Assembly: GCA_038230415.1 (NCBI GenBank)
Contig: JBBRNH010000050.1
Span: 1-39,966 of the forward strand
DNA: 39,966 nt
Origin: JBBRNH01 sp038230415
Lineage (GTDB): Bacteria; Bacteroidota; Bacteroidia; Cytophagales; Spirosomataceae
Reading direction: 5' to 3'
How positions within the stretch are numbered: position 1 is the stretch's first letter; the number at the start of each line of letters is the position of its first letter. Of this stretch, positions 22,987 to 30,648 are shown piece after piece. The notes under the pieces were generated by a model that was not told where the DNA came from, ran no database searches, and was given only the letters and a program-made list of their open reading frames with translations. The position numbers were made by a program, and so were the translations under genes.

Positions 22987-25760
22987 TACCTCGGCCTGCC
23001 ACCCCCGGCGGCTGGCTGCGGCTGACCGCCACCGCCGTCGCCCTCGCCTTTCACGTCGTCGTTATTAACGGATTTGCCTTTTTTGCGGGCCGGTTCATCA
23101 AAGCTGATTTTGCCGAATCGGTAGCTGAAATTAACCCGCACCCCGGAATTGTACAGACTTGCCACGCTGTTTTGGCTAAACGTTGGTGACTGCGATTCGG
23201 AGCGAATCTTAAACGGGAAATTCACGAAATTCTCGCCCGACAAACCCACGCTGCCGCGCTTGTTTTTGAAGTCTTTTTTTACGCCGAGACTATAAAACGC
23301 AAAGCTGCCCTGGTAGCCCTGCAACTGTATCTGTTTGCCCCGTGCAAAGCCGAATCCCTGCACCCCCCAACCGTTTTTGAGCGTCAGGTTGGTGAATACC
23401 CGCCCCGACATCACCACGCCATCGTTGGTACGGGGCTGGCTTATTCCGCTCAGGCCCGCTTCCTGCCCTTTCAGTTGGCTGTAAAACACATCGAAACCCC
23501 CGCCAATCTGCCATTTCGAGAACAGGGTAGCGTTGCCAAACAGGTTCATACCGTAGGCGTTTTCGGTGCCGATGTTCAGGTACGTGGTGTAGATGCCCTG
23601 CTGAAACACGGGGTTGGCCGCGTCGAAACCAGTTTGGATACTGGTGCCGCTTCTGACGCTGGTAATGGCGTTGTTGGTTGTTCGGACAAAGGCGGTTGCA
23701 TTGATAAACACCGCTTTGATGTAGGTACTGCTGCTAAGCTCGAAATTATTGGTCAGTTCGGGACGCAGGCTCACGTTGCCCTGAGTGATGTTGAGCGGGT
23801 TGGCCGCGTTCACGTTCGGGTTCAGAAACTGAATGCCGGGCCGCTGAATCCGGCGATTGTACGCTAATTTCAGTGTTTTGCCGCCTTTCAGCGATTTCGA
23901 GATGTTGATACTCGGCACGAGGTTACTATAATCCGGGATCGTTGTTGACTGATTGGTGTTCGACTCGGTACGGAAATCGGCGTTGATAAACGTATATTCA
24001 TACCGCGCACCGGCTTTCACGGTGTATTTACTTTTGGTCGAGACCGTGTAAGACAGGTAGGTAGCCGCAATATCCTGTTCGTAGTTCAGCGTGTTGGCCT
24101 GCCGCGTCGGGTCGGTTTGTTCCGGGGCGGTTTCTGATGGCGAGAAGTAATACTTGAAATCACTATTCACTTTCCGCAGAATGCCCTTGCCGCCAAACTC
24201 GATTAACTGGTTGGTTTTGAGCGGAGTCTGGTAGTCAATCTGAATGGTAGATTCCTGGTTGAAACTGGGGTTTACGTTGCGTTGGCGGCTCAAAAACGTT
24301 GACGAATTGGCCGGGTCCAAAATATCAGCCACAAAGTTATTGCTCCGGTTGTTGCGGCTGAATTGGGCCGAGATGCTGAATTCCTGCTGTGGTTTGGCAA
24401 ACGTGCGGTTGTAGTCAATGTTGGCATCTACGGTGTTCGAGTTGTCTTTGGTGTTCACATTTCGCAAACCCCGCGTCAGCATACCTGTTGGCAATGTGGT
24501 CAGCGTCAACAAATTATCCTGGAGGTTATTGCCGTTCCGAACGCCAAAGCGCACACTGGCCGTGAGGTTATTGTATTTGTTGATGTCGTAATCCCAGCCG
24601 AGGTTATACTGCCCGAACACAAACTGGTTCAGCGTTGTAGCCGTCTGACGGGTACTGGTGATGGCTCCATTGGCCGATTTTGTAGTTTGCGTGTTCTCAA
24701 AGGCACCCTTGATATTGTAGTTGGCCCGCCCGAAACCGCCGAGGTTAAACCCCATCTTACCCGTTCTCAGGCTACCGTTCAGGCCGAGGTTGCTGCCCCG
24801 GTTGCCCCCGCCGATGTCCACGTTGAGCGTGGCTCCCTGGAGGGTGGTTTTCTTGGTCACGATGTTGATAATCCCCGCCGAGCCTTCGGCATCGTACTTG
24901 GCCGATGGAGACGTAATTACCTCAACGGTCTTAATCATGTCTGCCGGAATCTGTTTCAGCGCGTCGGCCACGCTGCTCGCCACAATCGTGCTGGGCTTGT
25001 TGTTGATCAGCACCCGCACGTTGCTGCTGCCGCGCAGACTCACGTTGCCATCTAAATCAACGGACAGCAAGGGTACTTTCCGCATCACGTCAGTAGCATC
25101 TCCGCCTTTGGTAGTGATGTCTTTTTCGGCGTTATACACCAGCCGGTCCACTTTTTCTTCGATCAGTGAGGCCACGCCGGTCACGTTTACTTCTTTCAGC
25201 GTTCTGACATCTGAGGTCAAAATAACAGTGCCGAGGTCGAGGTCTTGCCCCCGCCGTTCTATTTTTATGTTGGTGATGGTGCGGGTTTTGTAGCCCACAA
25301 AAGACACGAGCAGGTTAAACTGCCCCACCACCACGCGGTTAATGGTGAATTTGCCCTTGTCGTCGGCAGATGCACCATCCAAAGGTTTCCTGGTGGCCGG
25401 GTCAACGAGGGCGATACTGGCAAATTCAACGGGCTTGCCCGTGACTGAATCGGCCACGATACCCGTGATTTTGGCACTGCCACGCGGGCTACTGTCGGTA
25501 TCGGCACCGGGAACACGGGCCGGGTTAGTGGGTTGCCCAAAGCCGCCGTTGCCCGATGGTGCCGCCGGGCGGACGGGCGCAACAACGGGCGTTAGTGGCT
25601 GCGGGCGTTGGTTGGTATCAGCCGGGGGCGTAATCGTAGCCGACCGCGCAGGCGAGACAACGGTACTATCAGCAGACCGCCGGGTGCTGTCGGTGGGCGG
25701 TACCTGAGCGAACACCGCAGACGACGCACTCATCAGGAAAAGCAGTAAGAAATTTTTCAT
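22986..25760 (-). CDS. Outer-membrane TonB-dependent receptor-like beta-barrel protein
   Basis: A 924-residue outer-membrane protein. Signal peptide 1-19 (MKNFLLLFLMSASSAVFAQ), then a Pro/Thr/Ser-rich linker (20-95), a carboxypeptidase-regulatory-like domain (about 100-185, GIVADSVTGKPVEFASIALVD), a plug domain (about 190-290, VNVTGVASLIEEKVDRLVYN ... GSSNVRVLINNKPSTI) and a large barrel of the OMP_b-brl_3 type (about 300-910). No clear TonB box is visible, so active uptake is inferred from the family. The C-terminus is unusual: after the last strand (VNFSYRFGKISFDEP) come basic and Gly/Pro-rich residues (GEGDGGGGQPQPAAGGGRPR) that would hang into the periplasm. A good promoter lies upstream (25799-25831). 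No SusD partner is adjacent. Confidence 0.88.
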   Translation of the reverse strand: MKNFLLLFLMSASSAVFAQVPPTDSTRRSADSTVVSPARSATITPPADTNQRPQPLTPVVAPVRPAAPSGNGGFGQPTNPARVPGADTDSSPRGSAKITGIVADSVTGKPVEFASIALVDPATRKPLDGASADDKGKFTINRVVVGQFNLLVSFVGYKTRTITNIKIERRGQDLDLGTVILTSDVRTLKEVNVTGVASLIEEKVDRLVYNAEKDITTKGGDATDVMRKVPLLSVDLDGNVSLRGSSNVRVLINNKPSTIVASSVADALKQIPADMIKTVEVITSPSAKYDAEGSAGIINIVTKKTTLQGATLNVDIGGGNRGSNLGLNGSLRTGKMGFNLGGFGRANYNIKGAFENTQTTKSANGAITSTRQTATTLNQFVFGQYNLGWDYDINKYNNLTASVRFGVRNGNNLQDNLLTLTTLPTGMLTRGLRNVNTKDNSNTVDANIDYNRTFAKPQQEFSISAQFSRNNRSNNFVADILDPANSSTFLSRQRNVNPSFNQESTIQIDYQTPLKTNQLIEFGGKGILRKVNSDFKYYFSPSETAPEQTDPTRQANTLNYEQDIAATYLSYTVSTKSKYTVKAGARYEYTFINADFRTESNTNQSTTIPDYSNLVPSINISKSLKGGKTLKLAYNRRIQRPGIQFLNPNVNAANPLNITQGNVSLRPELTNNFELSSSTYIKAVFINATAFVRTTNNAITSVRSGTSIQTGFDAANPVFQQGIYTTYLNIGTENAYGMNLFGNATLFSKWQIGGGFDVFYSQLKGQEAGLSGISQPRTNDGVVMSGRVFTNLTLKNGWGVQGFGFARGKQIQLQGYQGSFAFYSLGVKKDFKNKRGSVGLSGENFVNFPFKIRSESQSPTFSQNSVASLYNSGVRVNFSYRFGKISFDEPARKKGKSVNNDDVKGEGDGGGGQPQPAAGGGRPR

Positions 25761-25798
25761 AAACGGTTGTATCAGTTGATGCTATGTATCGAGAGATG

Positions 25799-25831
25799 CA
25801 AAAATAATTACCCCGTTGCACAGATGGACAA
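25799..25831 (-). promoter_or_regulatory. Bacteroidota-type promoter of the TonB-type receptor gene
   Basis: On the minus strand TATTTTTG (25799-25806) matches the -7 consensus TAnnTTTG, and a TTG at 25829-25831 lies 22 bases upstream as the -33 element. Transcription would start near 25792, about 30 bases before the ATG. Confidence 0.6.
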
Positions 25832-25920
25832 CTTAGTTGACGAGTCTGCCGAACGGCCCGACGAATGACCGAAAAGCGGGGCTGAATGGTTTATTGGACA
25901 AGATTATGATTTGTATGAAA

Positions 25921-25958
25921 AAGCCCTTTCAGGTTCTGAATGAACCACAAAAGGGCTT
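25921..25958 (-). terminator. Intrinsic terminator of hemH
   Basis: Outer arms AAGCCCTTT (25921-25929) and AAAGGGCTT (25950-25958) with an inner GGTTC/GAACC stem (25932-25946). On the minus strand the hairpin is followed by a T-run (TTTTTC), and the hemH stop codon lies 24 bases before it. Confidence 0.85.
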
Positions 25959-25981
25959 ACTGCTCACGGTTTCAACCGGCA

Positions 25982-27100
25982 CTACTTTGGTTGCTGCACG
26001 AGATCGGCCAAGAGTTCGATCCAGAGCGGGCTGTCGTTCAGGCTCTCTACAAGGTGCCAATGTTCCCCGCCGTTTTCTTCAAAGAGTTCTTTATACTCGT
26101 CGCCGACTTCGATGGTGGTTTCCAAACAGTCAGAGACAAACGCGGGCGAGAACGCCAGCACGTTTTTTATGCCGCGTTTGGGCAGGGCCTTCACAAGGTC
26201 TTCGGTGTAAGGCTTTATCCATTCGTCCTGCCCCAGCCGGGACTGAAAACAGGTCGTGTAGTTGCCTTCGGGGATGCCCAGTTCGCGCACCAACCGCCGG
26301 GTGGTCTCAAAGCATTGAGCGCGGTAACAGTGCTGATTATCAGCCCGGAGCGTGGCGCAGCAATCGCCGAGTTTGCAGACCTGTTTGCTGATGTCGCCCT
26401 TGCGAATCTGACGTTCGGGCAGGCCGTGATAACTAAACACAAAATGGTCGTAGTCGTATTTGTCCATCCATTTGCGGCCATTCTCGACGAAGCCCCGGAT
26501 AAAATTCGGGTGGTCGAGAAAGCTGTTCACAAACCGCAATTGCGGAATTACCTGCCAGCCGCGCAAAATGTCCATCACCTTTTCATACACCGAGCCGGTG
26601 GTGGCGGAGGCATACTGCGGAAAAAACGGAATCACGATCAGTTCGGTCAGGCCAAGCCGTTGAAACTCATCGAGACCGGCCTGAATACTGGGGCTTTGGT
26701 AGCGCATCGCCAGCCGCACTACGTACTGATCGGTGGTCTGGTCGAGGTGTTTTTGCAGTTCACGCTCGGCGATCTGGCCGTAATATTTGAGCGGAGAGCC
26801 GGTTTCGGTCCAGAGTTCTTTATAAATCTTGGCTGATTTCGGTGAGCGAAACGGCGCGATAATCCCATTCACGAGAATAAACCGCACCGCAGCCGGGACA
26901 TCCACCACGCGGCCATCCATCAAAAATTCGCGGAGGTATTTCCGAACATCCGGCACCGAGGGGCTATCGGGCGTACCGAGGTTCACGAGCAACACGCCGG
27001 TCTTGCCGAGCGGTTTGCTGACCGGCACGGCACTGCCCGGCGATTGCGGAAATTGGGGCAGGGCAGGGGATTGCGGGGAGAATGTAGCTTCCATCACCAT
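25982..27100 (-). CDS. hemH: Ferrochelatase with internal cysteine cluster
   Basis: A 372-residue enzyme inserting ferrous iron into protoporphyrin IX, the last step of haem synthesis in this route. Family blocks: GVLLVNLGTPDSP (35-47), GSPLKYY (101-107), IPFFPQYASATTGSVYEKV (157-175), catalytic FSYHGLPERQ with His225, TCFQSRLGQDEW (283-294) and SPAFVSDCLETTIE with Glu327. Two features are unusual: a 30-residue Ser/Pro-rich N-terminal extension, possibly shortened if the ATG at 27094 is used, and five cysteines (242, 247, 248, 258, 263) in an insertion right after the active-site His, which may bind an iron-sulfur cluster. Ends with a clear terminator. The protein is expected at the inner face of the cytoplasmic membrane. 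Confidence 0.95.
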   Translation of the reverse strand: MVMEATFSPQSPALPQFPQSPGSAVPVSKPLGKTGVLLVNLGTPDSPSVPDVRKYLREFLMDGRVVDVPAAVRFILVNGIIAPFRSPKSAKIYKELWTETGSPLKYYGQIAERELQKHLDQTTDQYVVRLAMRYQSPSIQAGLDEFQRLGLTELIVIPFFPQYASATTGSVYEKVMDILRGWQVIPQLRFVNSFLDHPNFIRGFVENGRKWMDKYDYDHFVFSYHGLPERQIRKGDISKQVCKLGDCCATLRADNQHCYRAQCFETTRRLVRELGIPEGNYTTCFQSRLGQDEWIKPYTEDLVKALPKRGIKNVLAFSPAFVSDCLETTIEVGDEYKELFEENGGEHWHLVESLNDSPLWIELLADLVQQPK

Positions 27101-27138
27101 AAAACTGATTGTGTGGGTGAATGGTTACGGGTAATGGA

Positions 27139-27298
27139 ACGCTGATGACGCAGACGATGCGGATTAACACGGATTTTGCGTCACACCAAAAGCCACACTG
27201 ATACAAACCGCTGATTCCGTTGATTAAGCTGATCAAATCGATTTTTTATATGCCTGGGCAAAATCAAGTTAATCGGCTTAATTAACGGAATCAGCGGT
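27139..27298. repeat. Two adjacent inverted-repeat elements upstream of hemH
   Basis: The larger element pairs 27207-27245 with 27260-27298 (39-base arms, only a few mismatches, 14-base loop); each arm carries degenerate GATTNNG-type units starting ACCGCTGATTCCGTT. Its last base abuts the stop codon of the next gene at 27299. The smaller one, around 27146-27183, has TGACGCA/TGCGTCA ends enclosing GATGCGGATTAACACGGAT. Confidence 0.75.
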
Positions 27299-28015
27299 CT
27301 ATTTCTTGGCGGGCATCTTAAAAATCATCTCGTCAACCACCGGGTTAATCTCCACCTTTGTCGTTGTCATCTTCATCCGGCCATACTGCGGTACGGTTGT
27401 TTCCGTCGAGAACGGAAATGTGTAGCCATCAACGGTTTTGTAGTCACTATAAAAGGTTTCCACCTCGGTCTCCTGACCATCCGCTTTTACTTTAGCGACC
27501 ACCTTCGCATCCTGATAGGTGCTGGCATCAATGTAGTGCATACTGGTTGATGCATCTTTTTTGGTCAGTTTCAGCACATACACATCTTTGCCTTCAAGTT
27601 TTTCTTTGCCCACGAGTTCAACCGTGTTGCCTTTTTCTTTGTAGTTCAGCAACGGCCCGCCAATGTTCATCTGATCGGCCATTGACCCATTGGCTTCGGC
27701 TGGCAACACCTGCGGGTCGCTGCTACCCATCATCGGGTTAATCGTCCAGCCCTGGGTTCCGTCGAAAGCCACGGTAATGGTTTGGCCCATCGCGTCAACA
27801 TCCTGCCGGGTTCCTTTGCCCGAAACAACAACCGATGTAGTGCTAAGTGCCTGACCCATAACGCTCATGTCAATACTCATCCGCATTGACTTCAGTGCGG
27901 CCAATTTATCGGCTCCGCCTTTGGCGGCAATGTATTTTGCCACCACTTCATCGGCGGTTTGGGCAGATGCTGCCACGCTCATGAGCAGGGCAGCCAATAC
28001 GAGTAATTTCTTCAT
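27299..28015 (-). CDS. Secreted LolA-like / outer-membrane lipoprotein-sorting-like protein
   Basis: A 238-residue exported protein; the ATG at 28015 gives a clean signal peptide (MKKLLVLAALLMSVAASAQ), whereas the frame further upstream gives no export signal. The mature part opens TADEVVAKYIAAKGGADKLAALKSM, a segment frequent at the start of LolA-fold proteins of Bacteroidota, and continues as a beta-rich half-barrel with GTQGWTINPM and a YKTVDGYTFPFSTET stretch close to the C-terminus. In this fold a hydrophobic groove carries lipids or lipoproteins, but the ligand here is not known. It has a well-formed promoter (28039-28070). Confidence 0.75.
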   Translation of the reverse strand: MKKLLVLAALLMSVAASAQTADEVVAKYIAAKGGADKLAALKSMRMSIDMSVMGQALSTTSVVVSGKGTRQDVDAMGQTITVAFDGTQGWTINPMMGSSDPQVLPAEANGSMADQMNIGGPLLNYKEKGNTVELVGKEKLEGKDVYVLKLTKKDASTSMHYIDASTYQDAKVVAKVKADGQETEVETFYSDYKTVDGYTFPFSTETTVPQYGRMKMTTTKVEINPVVDEMIFKMPAKK

Positions 28016-28038
28016 CTGAATTGTGCTGGTTTGTCTGT

Positions 28039-28070
28039 CAAAAATACGCAACCATCTACCCGTTTGCCAA
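28039..28070 (-). promoter_or_regulatory. Bacteroidota-type promoter of the LolA-like gene
   Basis: On the minus strand the -7 box TATTTTTG (28039-28046) is preceded 21 bases upstream by TTG (28068-28070). The predicted start of transcription is near 28032, leaving a leader of under 20 bases. Confidence 0.6.
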
Positions 28071-28194
28071 TCTGAACTACGGCCAACGGTTGGTTTGCGG
28101 GTTGAGTGGTTGTGCCGACGACGTTGATTATCTGAATTGGGCAACCCTTGAATGGAGCAATAGCTTCGAGGTTGACGTTCCCAAAGCGTTAGGT

Positions 28195-29532
28195 TCACTT
28201 GCGTTTCAGTAGCGCTTGAAAATCTTGCCGTTTCCGCAGACGCTGCCAGCGGGCATCTTTCTGATAGGCTTCTACGGATACCGATGCTGATTTCTGCGGA
28301 GAGGCCAACGCAATTCCTAAGTTTACAACGGCCAATGAATCTTTGTTTTGAATGCTATACAGTTCTGCCAGCGAGTCCCAGTAATCCCCGACATCGCTGG
28401 CTAACGAAACGGTTCTTTGGAGCGCGGCTTCCGCTTTTTTATAGTTTTTCTGGCCCATGTAGGCATATGCCAGGATGTTGCTTTGGGCTGGGTCAAGTGC
28501 GTATTTAGCACTTGTTTTTTCTGAGAGTTCAATAAGCGATTTGAAGTCTTTTTCAACGTAATAGAAACCAGCCAGACTCATATCCACTATGTTGTCGAGA
28601 TTGGTTTCGGTTTCGGACGTTCGACCTGGTTCTTTGACTTTTTGCAAATTCTCAACGTACAGACGTTTGTTTTTACTGGTGGTTACCGAGTCTATTTTGG
28701 TGTAATAAGCCAAAGTTCCATGAATTTTTGCTTTATCGTAAAAAGTTAGCTTGTCATTTGGAAATTTTTTCAGAGAACTGTCCGACCACATCAGTGCTTT
28801 ATCGTATCGTTTTTGAAATAATGAGACGGAAACTGAAACAGTGTAAAAAAAATAATCTTTCATCAATGCTCTATGTTTGGTCAGATAGTTATAAACGCTT
28901 TTAACCATAATGGTGTCTTTTCTAACCATATAATATCCAATAAGTAATCCCGGTGACTTGGCTTTCATAATCTCTAAAGTGGCCTTATGGATTATTTTTT
29001 GTGCCGGTTCGTTTCTTTTGATGGATAAGGGTTGGGTGATTTGGTCGGTTACCTGTATGAACATAGTTTGGGTAGAATCATTGAGGGTAATGTAGCCCCC
29101 AATATTCTTGCTTTTTTTGCCCAAAACGGCCAGAATAGATTTTGTAATGGCCTTAAGGTTAAACCCTTCTATTGAAAGGTCGCTCAGAAACTCAGTACCG
29201 TCTTCGCTAACGTCTGTAATAGACTTTCCATCGGCATACACAGCATTTCTGATGTTATCAATATCGTCAATAATCGCTTGTTTGACAACCTCCCCACTGT
29301 AACCCTGCTCAACCCAAACGGGCGGTACTTTGAAGTTCTGTATGTAAAAAATATCCTTTTTGTATTCTTTTCTCAGATAAATGCTGAAGGCAATAAACAG
29401 GATGACCCACAACAATTTAACACCAAAGCCAAACCACTTTTCAAACAGTTCGAGCCAGGCTAATTGCTGAATTTGTTTGAAGAAAGTTCTGATGCGTCCA
29501 CGCGGTAGTTTAGTAGATGTATTCGTTTCCAT
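28195..29532 (-). CDS. Membrane-anchored TPR-like protein, function unknown
   Basis: A 445-residue protein. An N-terminal cytoplasmic stretch (1-35) is followed by one membrane segment (about 36-54, FGVKLLWVILFIAFSIYL) and a large outer part. The first third of that part (about 65-215) has no domain I recognise but contains a DIDNIRNAVYADG helix and a GGYITLNDSTQTMFIQ strand pair. The last half shows TPR-like helix pairs, for example AYAYMGQKNYKKAEAALQRT and WDSLAELYSIQNKDSLAVVN. The DNA is AT-rich compared with flanking genes, pointing to a different origin. It stands alone between the LolA-like gene and the ATP synthase genes. A role in protein interaction is only inferred from the repeats. 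Confidence 0.7.
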   Translation of the reverse strand: METNTSTKLPRGRIRTFFKQIQQLAWLELFEKWFGFGVKLLWVILFIAFSIYLRKEYKKDIFYIQNFKVPPVWVEQGYSGEVVKQAIIDDIDNIRNAVYADGKSITDVSEDGTEFLSDLSIEGFNLKAITKSILAVLGKKSKNIGGYITLNDSTQTMFIQVTDQITQPLSIKRNEPAQKIIHKATLEIMKAKSPGLLIGYYMVRKDTIMVKSVYNYLTKHRALMKDYFFYTVSVSVSLFQKRYDKALMWSDSSLKKFPNDKLTFYDKAKIHGTLAYYTKIDSVTTSKNKRLYVENLQKVKEPGRTSETETNLDNIVDMSLAGFYYVEKDFKSLIELSEKTSAKYALDPAQSNILAYAYMGQKNYKKAEAALQRTVSLASDVGDYWDSLAELYSIQNKDSLAVVNLGIALASPQKSASVSVEAYQKDARWQRLRKRQDFQALLKRK

Positions 29533-29601
29533 CGTGCGAGAATAAGTAGCTAAAGCTGCGTAATATACATAAGATTCAAATTCAAACCGTAGCGCATCAA
29601 A

Positions 29602-29632
29602 AAACCCCGTTAGGTTCTACCTGACGGGGTTT
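29602..29632 (-). terminator. Intrinsic terminator of atpG
   Basis: Arms 29602-29615 and 29619-29632 pair over 14 positions with a single mismatch and a TCT loop; on the minus strand the stem is followed by a run of six T. It sits 29 bases after the atpG stop codon. Confidence 0.9.
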
Positions 29633-29661
29633 CTGTACTAATCGTACTGTGAAAATCAGGG

Positions 29662-30546
29662 CTAATTCGCCAATGCTTCGGCACCCGCCACAATTTCGAG
29701 AATCTCGGTGGTGATGGCGGCCTGCCGGGTTCGGTTATAAACCAATTTCAAATCTTTCAGCAGTTCACCGGCGTTTTCGGTGGCCTTGTCCATCGCTGTC
29801 ATCCGTGCGCCGTGTTCCGAAGCGTTCGATTCAAGTACGGCTTTGTACAACTGAATTTTGAGCGTCTTCGGAATTGGTTCGGTGATGATGGCCTCTTCCG
29901 ATGGCTCAAAAATGTAATTCACCCGGTTGCCGGATGCTTTTGGGTCGGCGGGTGCCGGTACGATAGGCAGCATCTGCTCGACCCGGATTACCTGCGTAGC
30001 CACATTCAGCGACTCGTTGAAAATCAGTTCGACTACGTCAAACTGACCAACCCGGAAGTCATCCATTACGTCTTCGGCGGCAGCCCGCACGGTGGCAAAG
30101 CTGAGGTTGCTAAAGGTGTTGACAAACGTGGCATTCACGTCGAAACCCCGGCGCGTCATGGTTTCGGCTCCTTTTTTACCAATCGCCAGAATCTTGACGT
30201 TACCCTGCCGGTTTTGGTCGGCATATTGCTCATTGATCCGATTGAGGGCGGCCTTTGTCACGTTGGCATTAAACGCTCCGCACAGGCCCCGGTCAGAGGT
30301 AATCACCACCATCAGCACCCGTTCGATAGGCCGGGCGATGCTGTACGGACTTTCGCTGGCCGATTCGGCCCCGGCAGACACCGTACTGAGCATCTGACTC
30401 AGTTTCTGGGCGTAGGGCCGCATCTGCGTAATATTTTCCTGCGCCCGGCGCAACTTGGCAGCCGCCACCATTTTCATGGCTTTGGTGATCTGCTGAGTTG
30501 AACTGACCGACGAAATCCGGCTGCGTACTTCTTTTAGGTTTGCCAT
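29662..30546 (-). CDS. atpG: ATP synthase F1 gamma subunit
   Basis: A 294-residue protein forming the rotating central stalk of F1F0 ATP synthase. The N-terminus MANLKEVRSRISSVSSTQQITKAMKMVAAAKLRRAQ is diagnostic, as are ITSDRGLCGAFNANV and the C-terminal AMDKATENAGELLKDLKLVYNRTRQAAITTEILEIVAGAEAL helix that inserts into the alpha/beta ring. The length is normal. It follows atpA after a 102-base gap that is filled by a repeat, and ends at a strong terminator, so the transcript stops here; the beta and epsilon subunits must be encoded elsewhere. Confidence 0.97.
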   Translation of the reverse strand: MANLKEVRSRISSVSSTQQITKAMKMVAAAKLRRAQENITQMRPYAQKLSQMLSTVSAGAESASESPYSIARPIERVLMVVITSDRGLCGAFNANVTKAALNRINEQYADQNRQGNVKILAIGKKGAETMTRRGFDVNATFVNTFSNLSFATVRAAAEDVMDDFRVGQFDVVELIFNESLNVATQVIRVEQMLPIVPAPADPKASGNRVNYIFEPSEEAIITEPIPKTLKIQLYKAVLESNASEHGARMTAMDKATENAGELLKDLKLVYNRTRQAAITTEILEIVAGAEALAN

Positions 30547-30648
30547 AGTTACGGTATTCAGTTTACGGTACTCGGTTTACGGGGACCATCCGGCGGCAGA
30601 ACTTAGCTGCGGTAGCCTCCCGAAAACCGAATACCAAAAACCGAAAAC
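30547..30648. repeat. Inverted repeat filling the atpA-atpG gap
   Basis: The left side repeats TTTACGGTAYTC-like units (30548-30584) and the right side (30619-30648) is a tract of CGAAAACCGAATACC-like units that is its imperfect complement (about 20 of 23 positions for the inner part), with a loop of about 34 bases. It occupies essentially the whole intergenic space within one operon. Confidence 0.75.

Noticed and set aside
25940..26836. A 298-codon plus-strand open frame
   Set aside because: It lies wholly antisense to hemH, which has clear catalytic motifs and its own terminator; the translated protein shows no family features.
28016..28194. Possible small gene upstream of the LolA-like gene
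   Set aside because: Open frames exist on both strands, but none has recognisable motifs; only the promoter at 28039-28070 is supported.
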